NCBI GenBank assembly: GCA_002917775.1
Contig: KZ627155.1
Coordinates: forward strand, 1,082,900-1,146,899
Direction: 5' to 3'
DNA from: Glaciozyma antarctica PI12
Taxonomy: Eukaryota > Basidiomycota > Microbotryomycetes > Kriegeriales > Camptobasidiaceae
DNA: 64,000 bases
Positions 34,504 through 45,759 of the stretch are shown one piece after another; within the stretch, counting starts at the first letter, position 1; every line of letters begins with the position of its first letter. The notes under the pieces were generated by a model, which did no database searches, was not told where the DNA came from, and saw only the letters and a program-made list of their open reading frames with translations. Position numbers and translations under genes: made by a program.

Positions 34504-35284
34504 CTACCACCAAATCACCCCTCCTATCTCCCCCCTCATCCACACCGCCCCCGCAACGCCCAACAACCCTGCGACCGCCCACCCCAGATCCATCCTCACA
34601 ATCGTCCACACCCACAGCACTCCCAACCCCGGTGCCTGCCGCATCACCTTTAGATAGCTCTCCGTCGTCGTTATATGGATCAGGGAGATTCCAGCGAGGA
34701 GAGAGGCGGTGAGGAGGAGGAGTTGGAGGAATAGGGGCCGGAGGAGAGGGCGAGGGCGGGAGGTGAGGAAAGTGAGGAGGTAGATTGCTGTGCGTTTGGG
34801 TTAGCGCGCGTTTGAACGGATGGACAGAGGGCGTACTGGGGATCGCGTTGAGGAGGCGGTGGAACTCGTCCGAGGGGAGGAGGTCCATACCGAACTGAGC
34901 GTGGACAGCGTAGTCCCTTCAGTCTCGCAAGGTCAGCTCCCACCTCCTTCTCGGGCGATACAGAAGCAGGAGTACTCACATTCCGGAGAACAAGAACGCG
35001 AACGGGATAGTCCACAGCGCGTCGTTCAGCAGCTCCTCCCATAGCGCGACCTCCTCCTCCTCCTGTTCGGCCTCCTGCTTCGCCGCCAGCGCCGTGAGGT
35101 GCTCTGGATCCAGAAAGAGCAATGTGGACTTGGCGCCTTGTGGGAGGGAGGAAGGCTTGAGGCCGCCGTGGGACGCGAGGAGGTGGAGGCGGTCGGCGTC
35201 GGAGAGAGTTAGAGGAGGCGAGGGCGGTGGAGATGGTGAAGGTGACCAGGTGCCGCTCGTTGGGTTCGTACGCCGTCTCGACAT
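34504..35284 (-). CDS. DUF7719-like membrane protein
   Basis: Start MSRRRTNPTSGTWSPSPSPP. A loop with SLPQGAKSTLLFLDPEHLTA precedes an acidic helix KQEAEQEEEEVALWEELLND, then ALWTIPFAFLFSGMDYAVHA (first membrane helix), GMDLLPSDEFHRLLNAIPS, a second and third hydrophobic stretch (IYLLTFLTSRPRPLLRPLFL, QLLLLTASLLAGISLIHITT) and a last one (GLGVLWVWTIVRMDLGWAVA, GLLGVAGAVW), ending GEIGGVIWW. The order 'DALWTIPF...D..V..Q' fits a conserved fungal membrane family of unknown function. Three exons. Convergent with the LIM gene. Confidence 0.65.
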
Positions 35285-35479
35285 GTTTGCGGGGGAGCTG
35301 GGGGGAGGGAAGGAGACCAAGCAAGCGGGCGCCCCTCTTCTTCCTTCCTTCTCCCGCGTCAGCGTCCTACAACTGCTCCTGTCATTTGGAACCAAGTTTA
35401 CCGCTGTGAAAGGACCACGACGCCTTCCTACTGGCACCTCGACGCCGCGCCCCCATCCGACCGAGTTCAGAGACGTCCC

Positions 35480-37100
35480 TTGTCCCGACTGTGTCAACGC
35501 ACTGCTCGTCCACTTTCCCCTCTCCAGGAAGTATGGCGGCGATGTGCACCATCCCAGTATCACTACTGAAGACTAGCTGATTCTCAACGAGGCGGACTAC
35601 GTTGTACGTTGCACGGACCGGTTGGTTGAGGCTTGCGAAGACTGACCCCGCACTTCTATCGCAGGTTCGGAGGTCTTGTGATGCTTGTCAAGCGTGTACC
35701 GAGCGTGGTGAGTGTTTTCCGCTGTGCGCACTTACAGTCAAGCTCACGGGCGCCTCCCAGACGGCACTCGCCGCTGCTCCGGCTGTCCCGCGCGATACTG
35801 CTCGACCAAGTGTACCCCGCGTCCTCCATTCTTCCTTATCATATACTGATGAGAGATCTTCAGGCCAGAACTGGGACTGGAAGCATCATCGGCCTTTGTG
35901 CAAGCCTCAAGCGTGGTTCGAGGCACGCTATGAGGAGCTTGTCAAGGGCTTCAACGCACGCTGTCCAACGACCGATGCCGAACGCTGTCATGTGCGTTCA
36001 ACAACTGTTACCATCGCAGGAATACAACTGAGCTTTGAAACCTCGCAGATCATTCAGGTGCGGCACTTGGCCTGCTCCCCGCTCCACCTCTTCTCACGGA
36101 ATGCGAACAGGACAACCTACCCATGGGACCGATACCGCATCGCGACCCACAGGAATGCCTGCAGTGCAGAATTGACTGTGAGAACGCCACATCTCTGAGC
36201 GATTACATTGGCTGACCCTCCGGCGATTAGGCAGCAGGCTCGAATCATCTCCACTGCAATGCCGCTGGTGCGAAGAAACGTCAATCCGATACTGCTCGAA
36301 AGAATGTGAGATTTGCACGTATTCGCTGTGCCGACGATCTCGCTCACTGCTCGATGAACAGGCCTGGCCTAACTTTGAACAAGGCTTCGCACCGCATGTC
36401 CCGCACCAAAATCTCTCGCTGCAAGTCTTCGCTCCTCCTCGTAACCCCTTCTTACCTCTCTTCCTGACTTCACAGACCGTGACCGCAACGAGGAAGTCGT
36501 ACTCTCGCGCCTCGACCACGCCGCCCACATGAACTCCTGCTCCACCTTCGTCGACCACCTCCGCGTCGAAATCACCGCCGCCTCCCTCAACCTACACGAA
36601 CCGAACCCTCTCAACACCTCACACGTCCTCAAACCCAACCCATCTCAATAAGAGCCCTCACTCGCCTTCACCGTCATCTCGACCGACCTCGTCCCCCTCC
36701 AAAATGGATCAGTGGCTCTCCGTGCACACGAGCAGGAAGGACGGGTTGCTGCCATCTAAATACCGGTCGCTGGTCCAGGATCGTTCTGCACCAGAGTTTG
36801 AGACGGGCACGTTTGTGATTCAGAGCCTTGGGAAGGAAGGGAACACTGGGGCCTCCGTTGTGCCTTGTTCGGTGAGAAGGTTCGGGGAATTGTTTCCCGA
36901 GTTCAAGATCATGTGGGATCGGGACTGGAAGGAGTGGTTCATGGAGAGGTCCAAGCTGTCGGCGGTCGAGATGGTTCCTGGGACGACGATGAGCTTCAGG
37001 GAGCAGGCGAGGAAGATGACGGTGAGTCTTCTCCCATTTCGGGGGCTGACGTTGTGTGCTTGAGCAGCGGGCGCAGTGGAGGGCAGCGAATGGTGCTTGA
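35480..37100 (+). pseudogene. MYND-type gene, probably decayed copy of the one at 58463-59876
   Basis: Homology begins at about 35480 (VNALLVHFPLSRKYGGDVHH, PSITTED) but without a start codon. A stop follows in the aligned frame; then come RRSCDACQACTERG, RRCSGCPARYCSTKCQNWDW and KHHRPLC, a full MYND zinc-ligand set, with introns at the same places as in the partner gene. A second partial finger (CRWCEETSIRYCSKEC) lies at about 36258-36306. Later VLSRLDHAAHMNSCSTFVDH, then a second in-frame stop, then SLAFTVISTDLVPL and finally WDRDWKEWFMERSKLSAVEM. The last exon reads RAQWRAANGA. The intron that the partner has between MALLMH and VPASRKYGG is absent here. With at least two stops and no start I call it a pseudogene. 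Confidence 0.6.
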
Positions 37101-37253
37101 TAGCAGCGGGAGAGGAAATCGAGATGCGAGGTCAGCCAGAGGACGAGAGCGAAGCGAGCGAGAGAACGACGTCTTCGCACTGTTCGCATTAAAACCACAA
37201 CTCGCGACTCTCCGCCACTTCTATCTCCAAACGGCATTCCAGACTCCCCAAAT

Positions 37254-40229
37254 CTACATCCACAACCTCCCATTCCCATCCGCTCCCACCGACACCACCC
37301 ACGGCTCCCTCGGGTGCCACTTTGCATCCAAGACTCCCAATCCATCCTTGATCTCATGTCCCTTAAGCACCTTGAGGGGTACGATAAGCGGGTTGGTGAG
37401 GAGGTCGGAGTAGACGGTCGAATGGAAGATGTGGATCGACCCGTCGTCCGAGGTCGAGAGGAAGAGGGGGTAGACGGGGGAGAAGGAGACGGAGCGGAGC
37501 GCGCGAGAGTGGTAGCGTAGAGTCTTGTAGGGGGTCGAGGCGAGGTCGAGATCGTGCCAGACTAGACGCTTGTCGTAGGAACCGACGATGAGGTTGTCTG
37601 ACCGAGTCATGTTAGTGAGGCTCGGGCGAGGTAGAGAGGAGGTACGAACCTCCGAGAGGGTGGACGTCGAGCGACGAGATCCACTTTAGTCCGGGGTTGA
37701 GAGTCTTGACGAGCTGCTGCGCGAGGAGATCGTACATTCGGATGTAGCGTTGAGTCTGCACGAGATCGTCAGTCGCCGCTCGCGCGAGTACGGAGAAGAA
37801 ACGTACGGCGACGAAGAACTGAGGTCGCGAGGGGTGGAAAGCGACGCGCTGAACGTCTCCCTTCTGCTTCTTGAACGGCGCCTGAGTCTGATGCTTCGTG
37901 AGCTGATGAATAAGGACCGATCGGTTGCCCGCTGCATTCAAGCAACTCATCAGCCACCGCGCACCACATCCCGTACGGCGCAAACTCACCTTCGGAAGCG
38001 ACAGTCGAGAAGTAGTCTCCCCTCTTGTGCCACGTCACCTGCTTGAGCGTCCCAGGCACGTCGATCTCGATCAAGCGTCCCTCCTCCCTCTCCGCATCTC
38101 CCTTCGGCTTCGTCCACTTGACCTCCATCGGCTGCTCGTGCTTCTTTGCGACTCCCGCATCATCCGTCGAGGCGCTCGTGAATCCGGCGAGAGCGAACTG
38201 CATCGTGCGAGCGGCGAGGGCGTCGGATGGAGAAGAAGATGGAAAGATGAGGTGGACCTTGGAGGCTCTGCGATCAGAGTTAGTACCTGCGAGCCGAGGG
38301 AGAGAGAGGGGGAAACGCACGAAGCGACTGCGAACAAGGCGCGATCCTTGTCGGGGCACCACTCGACGCCGTAGATAGGCCCATCGCCGCATTTCCACTT
38401 CATCGCACATCGTCCAACACTGCACTCCCACAGGCGGACCTCACCATCCTCGGCACCGGTAACGACCCACATTCCAGTAGGGTCGATTGAGACGCATCGA
38501 GTCCTGACGCCGTTCGGGTGAGGGTAGGTGACGCTCGAAGTGGTAGGGAAGGGTCGAAGGTCCTTGGGGCTCGGAAGCTTGGGGATGAGCTCCGAGGGAT
38601 CCTTGATGTCGAGTCGAGGACGGCGTCGGAGCATACGAGGAGCGAGGTAGAGGTCGAGGCATCGCTCGAAGCGCTCTTGGACGAACTCAGGGTACGCAGC
38701 GACGTTCCTGAGCGCCGCGTGCTTCTTCGGGACGACCTGACCCTTCTTGTCCTCCTTCTCGCGCTCCTCGAACTCGGCCTTCTCCTCGGCCGTCCAGAGG
38801 TACTCCTCGGGAGGGTTGTACGACTCGTTGTGGCTGGGGAGAGCGAGTTTCGGTGCGGGCATGTGCATGGGGTGGGGAGCGGAGGGGGCGTCCGAGGCGG
38901 ACCAGAGGGCGTAGAAGGGGGGCTTTTGGAGAGTCGAGGAGGAGGTTCCAGGGCGGCGGGGGACGATGCGACCGGTACGGATGGCGCGGACGATCTTCAT
39001 GACCTGGGAGTGCCCGCGTTAGAGAAGCTCAGCGAGAGGAGGGAGGAGACGAACCTTCTTGTGCTCCCACTTGGAAGGGAGGAAGCGACGCTTGGGCTCG
39101 GGCTTTCCAGAGAGAGGCATGGGCATGACGATGGAGGAGAAGTACTCGATGGTAGGGGTGTAGCTGCGATGAACGGCATTAGCGAGAACGGCGCGACGAG
39201 CAAGGGAAAGGACGAACGGGTCGTAGTTGGCGTCGGGGTTCTCGCTCTTCGCCAGTCGGTGAATGAGGTCGAGCTCCTCCTCGGTAAGAGCGACGTTCTT
39301 CTGGTGAAGCTTGTCCTTGACAGTCGTCCTGCGAAGCGCACCAAGTTAGCTGGGCGTTCTCTGCGAAAGGGCAAAAGCGAAACGCACCATCCTCCGTCGG
39401 CATCCTCGACTCCCTCGAGGAACTTGTCGAGCTCGTCGCCCGTCGCAGGACGCATGACCTTCTTGCCGTCCATGTCGTATCCAATGTGAGGGAGGTCGTC
39501 GTAGAAGTAGGCAGGAACGTTTCCGATCCGGTTCGTCGTCTGCAGCAGCACGTCCCAGTTAGCTCCCTTTCCTCCCAGCCTCGAAAGGATCCGCACCTCC
39601 TCCGTACTGCTGTCACTGCCGTAACCCGCCTCAATCTCCTCCTCCCACTCAGTCTTCTCCACCCCGGTGATGGCGCTAATGACCGTCTTGCTCCTCCGCA
39701 TGTAGTCTCCCAAAAGCTCAGGGTCCTCGTAGCTCGTTCCAGGCGTATCGTTCTCGTTCGGCTTGGTCGTGTTGAGGCGAATGAGGTGATCCAAATCCGA
39801 CGGCTCATCCTCCTCGTCGTCCGACGATCCCAGCTCTGCGTCCTCAGCCTCAATCTCCGCCAAGAGCGCCGCCTCCTCATCCTCGTCCACCTCTCCTAGC
39901 GACTCGTCATCCGAGTCTTCCGACCCAGAGCCAGACGAGTACTCTTCGTCGTCGCTCGAGCCAAAGTCGACCTCAGGGAAGGGCTCCTCCTGCTCCACCT
40001 CTGACCCACTATCGCCATGCATCTCGTCCTCCTCCTCTCCATCGCTTCCAAACACTAGCGCCTCCTTGCCTAGCCCGAGCGAGTCTACTTTGGCGGGGAG
40101 ATGTTCGTCTTCATCGTCCTGCGCGCGGCGCTTGCGAGGTGCTGCCTTGTTGGTGACTGTGGCTTTTGAGTGAGGCGGTGGTGCTGCCTTGGAAGTGGAT
40201 GCGCGTGGTGGGCGAGCTCGAGGTGCCAT
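37254..40229 (-). CDS. ERB1: Ribosome biogenesis protein ERB1 (BOP1)
   Basis: Part of the PeBoW (Nop7-Erb1-Ytm1) complex needed to mature 27S pre-rRNA and the 60S subunit, in the nucleolus. The start [20 protein letters not shown] is used; an in-frame ATG 24 bases upstream is an alternative. A long acidic region ([20 protein letters not shown]) comes first, then the BOP1NT domain: [120 protein letters not shown], and then a WD40 propeller ([58 protein letters not shown]). It ends [10 protein letters not shown], as in the family. About eight exons. Confidence 0.95.
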
Positions 40230-40545
40230 CGCAGCTTTCCTCTGCAGGAACAACTGAGCCCAACTTGGCTTGAGGATTCCAAAGTCGCGCCGAGGTTGGA
40301 AAATTCGAACCGACAGCGCGTGGGCTCAAATGAATTTGAGCTGGGAATTCCTCGTTCGCTCCTTTCCGTTGCTGCTTCTGCTTTCTCTTCTGCGTTCTAC
40401 ACTACCAGTATTGTGGTAGAAGATGGTTGGAGAAGCGAGGAGACCAGTCGCGCGCAGAGGGAAGCAGCAGCAGGAGAAGAAGGAGAAGCAGCAGCGAATC
40501 TCGAAGCAGCCCACGGTACCCCATTCATAGACGGCCTCAATTGCC

Positions 40546-41963
<1,418 letters not shown>

Positions 41964-42229
41964 TTTGTTGGAGGAGGAACGAGGGGGGAGCGAGAGAAGT
42001 GGAAGAAGACCAAAAATTGGCTAAAGGCGCCAGATCAACTCCGGCGCCTATCTCCTGCTTCGCCCGCGATACTCAATTTCGTGCGCTGTTCAGCCGTGCA
42101 GGAGCATGATACGGCACTCGAGGAAGCAAGGAAAGGAGCCAACGGAATCGCTCTCGAAATTCCCGCGCGAATCCCCGCCGAACTCATCTCGTCGTCGAAC
42201 TCGCGTGTCCATCTCGCGTCCAGCACGAT

Positions 42230-43499
42230 CTACCCCTCTTCTCCCTCGTTCTTCCTGCCCAACGAAGCTCCCGTAGTGCCCCAGAACCAACCTCCCCCAC
42301 CGTTCCCCTCTCCCTCGGCTTCCCCTCCGTTCACGGGCGGTCGGACCCCAAGCTCCTCGATACTGGGCGGTGGAGGTGCGGGTTTCGAGGCGGTGGAGAC
42401 GTAGGCGATGACGGATACGACGACAACGATAATGGCGCCTGTGGAGAGGAGCATTAGCGGGCTTAAGGAGGGCGTGATGTGATGGCGCCGTGGGCTGGGA
42501 GGATCGTAGAGAGGGGGAGAAGGGAGAAGAGGAGATGCACGCACTCATCACGCGACCTGTAGCGAGTGGAAATATCAGCAGGAGCGCACACCGGGAACAG
42601 GAGGACGACGTACGGGTACTGATCCACTTGGTCGCCTCAATCTCCGTTCGCACCTCGCCGAGCAAGATCGTAAACTTGCTGTTAAGATCCTGCACTCCTC
42701 GTAAGCTACCGCTCCACGCTTCCACGACTAGGAAGCAGTGAACGCACCATGATATTCATATCGAGCGCCTTGAGTTCCCCGCTCGTCTCCTCCTTGCGCG
42801 AGTTCATCTCGAGCTGCATCCCATCAGCTCCCGCCCTTTCCTCCAACCCGTTTACACACACCTGAATATCGCTCTGCAAGCGCTGCATATCCTCCTTGAG
42901 CTTCTGCGACACGGAATCCGTATCCCGCTGTAACGCCGACGTCAAGCTCCTCAACACGATCCCATCGTTCCTCGACTTGACTGACGACTCGGTCTTGAGC
43001 TCCGACAGCGCCGCCGTAAACAAATAAGCCTCCTGCATCACCCATCAGCTCCCCCTCCCAACAGCCACAACCGCGTACGCACATTCTCCAGATCCGCCCG
43101 ACTGAGCAGCTCGTTCGCCGCCCGCTCTTCGTGTAGCAGCAGCAGGCTCCGCGTAGCTTTCATCATCTCCGTCGCCAGTCCACGATGTACGTCCGCACTC
43201 TCGAGCCTCCGCACGAACGTGTGCGTCGAGAACGGGACGCGCGGGAGGGGCGAAGGGTGCGGAGAAGGTGGGGGGAGCTCAGAGGCGGGGGAGAGGACGA
43301 TAGAGTTGGGTGGGATGGTGCTGTTGGGAGGAGAGGAGGTGGGAGGGAGAGCCGAGGTCGAGGCGTCGGTGCGCACGAAGCGTAGGTTGTCGCGGTGTGT
43401 TGGTGAGGGCTCTTGTGGGGCGCCTTCGGTGGCGAGATGCCGGACTCGTCGAGGGGTGGCGCGGGTGAGCTTCGTGGCCACGTTAGCGGAGAACGACAT
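42230..43499 (-). CDS. Mitochondrial coiled-coil membrane protein (DUF1640, Fmp32/CCDC90-like)
   Basis: Belongs to the family of yeast Fmp32 and human CCDC90/MCUR1, inner-membrane proteins tied to respiratory-complex assembly. The N-terminus MSFSANVATKLTRATPRRVR, with Arg/Ser/Thr and few acids, fits a mitochondrial presequence. Then PFSTHTFVRRLESADVHRGL (the DUF1640 opening), MKATRSLLLLHEERAANELL, EAYLFTAALSELKTESSVKS, and a long coiled coil (SVSQKLKEDMQRLQSDIQ, MNSRKEETSGELKALDMNIM, DLNSKFTILLGEVRTEIEAT). The end is one membrane helix (GAIIVVVVSVIAYVSTAS) with a short Gly/Pro tail. About six exons. The family call rests on the layout and opening motif. Confidence 0.8.
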
Positions 43500-44223
43500 G
43501 GCGAGGGGGCGAGGGGAAGGGACAGCCGCGAGTGGAGACGCGGGGCCTTCTCAGCGAGCGATCAGGCGCCGCTGCCTGGTACGACGGCTCAAGCACTTGC
43601 CCAGACTGCTTTCTGGACTATCTGGAGCGTATCCCAGGCACATCCGGGCGAGCTGGGTTCCGCCACTGGGCTCTGGCCTGCAGCAGGGAGGGTCGGGCGC
43701 GACGGCTGGCTGAGACCTTGCACCGCAACCTCTCCCTATTCTGCCTGGCCAGACCTGTGGCCGTGTCTCTACCCTACGGCCTAACCAAGTCTCAGCTCAA
43801 TCGCGCCCGAGGAAGACGAGGAACAGCGCCTGCCAAGCTGAGGGAGATTCGCCTCGGGCAAACAGCGACGACGACAATTTCTTCTTGCCTTCGCCTCCCT
43901 CTCTCTTTACCCCTCATCCGACCCCTTGTGAGTCTTCCCAGAGCCTTCCAGTACCGTGGCCCACCGCTGACTTGGAACCGCTCGCATCGCAGCCCTCCCT
44001 CCCCGCGCTCGTCGCTCCAGGCAGCCCAACAAACCCCTGCTAGATGCTCGACTTTCTCGAACACTAGCTTCGTTCCGCGTCGGGTCTTGACCTGTTCGTG
44101 TTCCACTCCTCCATCTAGAGGAGACCAGTCCTCCTCTACCGCCCTCCGTCGCCTTCCCATTGCCCCTCCTCCCCATTGCGCCATCTCCGACCCCCCGAGT
44201 TCGACCGCCGCCTACAGCACGCC
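43500..44223. promoter_or_regulatory. Shared upstream region of the DUF1640 gene and the copper-fist gene
   Basis: 724 bases between two divergent genes. A pyrimidine-rich tract is seen before the copper-fist start. Open frames here (43532-44428 and others) lack conserved features. The word ATCAGGCGCCGCTGCC at 43561 echoes one near 24971. Confidence 0.4.
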
Positions 44224-45378
44224 ATGCCGTTCGTTGAAGGAATCAAGTTTGCCTGCGTGGCCTGCATCAAAGTGCGTTCTCTCCGGTGCTGGAGACGATT
44301 ACGGGGGAGCTGACTCGGAGGTGAACAGGGCCATCGCTCGGCCAATTGCCCGCACGCCGACCGTCCTCTTCTGGAGATCAAGAAGAAGGGACGTCCTGCC
44401 ACGCAATGCGAGCGTTGCCACGCTCTGAGGAAGACCAAGTCTCTCCACGTAAAATGCGTCTGCGCCGACAAGGTGGAAGGTGAGCTCCTCTCTCACTTCG
44501 TTCGCAAACCTCAGCTAAACCTCAAACCGCAGATCGACCGCCTCCGATTGAGCTCCCCAACGGCTTTCCAGCTGGCTTCCCAGCTGGCTCCTTCGCCAGC
44601 GGACTCCCCGCCCGTCGCCCGCTCCAAGAGCCTCAGCAAGCGCCCCGCCAAGCCGCACGACCTTGAACACGGTCACCATGCGCACCACGTCGCGGCGTCG
44701 TTCAGCCCCTACCCAGGCGTCGCTTCTCACGCGGTGGCGAGGTCCGGCTCGATCTCGTCCCGCTCCTCGCTCTCGACTCCGTCCGAGCCCTCGCCAGCAC
44801 TTTCGCTCCCCGCCCTCCTTCTCCCTCTCCCTCTCCCCGCCCTCCCTCTCCCTCTCCCTCTCCCCGCCCTCCCCTCCTTCAGCGCATCCGTCCTACAGTC
44901 CGACACCCCTCTGTCTTTCTCCCCGACCTCAGCCCTCGACCTCCCCTTCGACGACTCCCTCGCTCCCCTCGACACCTCTCTCGACCTCCTCGACACCAGC
45001 GCCCTCGACGGACCCTGGGACCTCACCTCCTTCTTCCCCGCCCCACCCTCCTCCACCTCCTCATACGGCCCCTTCACCCCTCTCGAATCCGACCCGTTCC
45101 CTCCTCTCGACCTCGAGTCCTTCCTCGCTCTCGCCGAATCGAGCGGAGCGTGGAGTGCTTCCTCCCTCGAGACGGGGTGGACGACACCGGAGCTGGATAC
45201 GGGCGGGTGGACTTCGGAGGAAGGCGCGAACGGGTGGGAGGTCGAGGGAGGTGGGATCGATAGGTGGCGCAGCGAGTTGAGTGGGCAGGATTGGGCGAGG
45301 GAGGCGAGCGAGTTGGAGGGGTTTGGGATCGAGAGAGCGGATGAGGGATTGGGGTGCGAGGGGTATGCGGTCGTTTGA
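44224..45378 (+). CDS. Copper-fist transcription factor
   Basis: Copper-sensing DNA-binding protein of the Ace1/Mac1/Cuf1 group. The start MPFVEGIKFACVACIKGHRS then ANCPHADRPLLEIKKKGRPA and TQCERCHALRKTKSLHVKCV-C-A-D-K gives the zinc site C11, C14, C23, H25 and the minor-groove K-K-x-G-R-P motif. Intron 1 (about 44272-44330) splits the fist after CIK. Intron 2 has several possible acceptors; the frame that stays open to the stop reads ADSPPVARSKSLSKRPAKPH, which needs an acceptor at about 44598, or a donor three codons earlier. The rest is Ser/Pro/Leu-rich with acidic patches (SALDLPFDDSLAPLDTSLDL), likely an activation region. No C-terminal cysteine cluster (the Mac1-type C-rich repeat) is seen, so it is closer to zinc-fist-only regulators. 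Confidence 0.88.
44811..44878 (+). repeat. C/T-rich coding minisatellite
   Basis: Units of CTCCCTCTCCC and CCCCGCCCT alternate inside the copper-fist gene, coding for Leu-Pro repeats (LPALLLPLPLPALPLPLPLP). Length may vary between strains. Confidence 0.7.
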
Positions 45379-45759
45379 GCGGACTGGGTCGTGCGCGCTT
45401 GAGGCGGTATCGATTTGGATATACGCGTAGCTTTGTTTGCACTGGCATTCGTGGCACGATGTTTTGAGGTCTCTGCGTGCTCGCTAGTTGCTCTCGAACT
45501 CGCTTTGGGAATCAACATAGTGGAAGGAAAGAACGTCCGCGACGAACGCTTGGAAGCAATTGAGACGACGCTGGTGGAGACTTGCCGCTCTCTTGAAGTG
45601 CTTTTGGACGTAGTCCGACCGCGCTGGAAGGCTGAAAGGTAGGAGGAAAAAGAGAAGCTAGGTCTCTTTGTGTTCGGGGCGACTCCGCCGATCCAGGCCT
45701 TCCAGGTCGCGTCGCAATCCTTTCTCTCACTCGCCGCACTCGCCGCACCGCTCTCCGAC
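45379..45759. other. Gene-free spacer
   Basis: 381 bases between the copper-fist stop and the signal peptide of the cysteine-rich gene. The frame at 45415-45642 lacks an ATG. I see no other feature. Confidence 0.45.

Noticed and set aside
38518-39489. 323-codon open frame on the plus strand
   Set aside because: Antisense to ERB1, which is unmistakable on the minus strand.
43532-44428. 298-codon open frame on the plus strand
   Set aside because: Runs across the copper-fist start in a different frame; no conserved segment.
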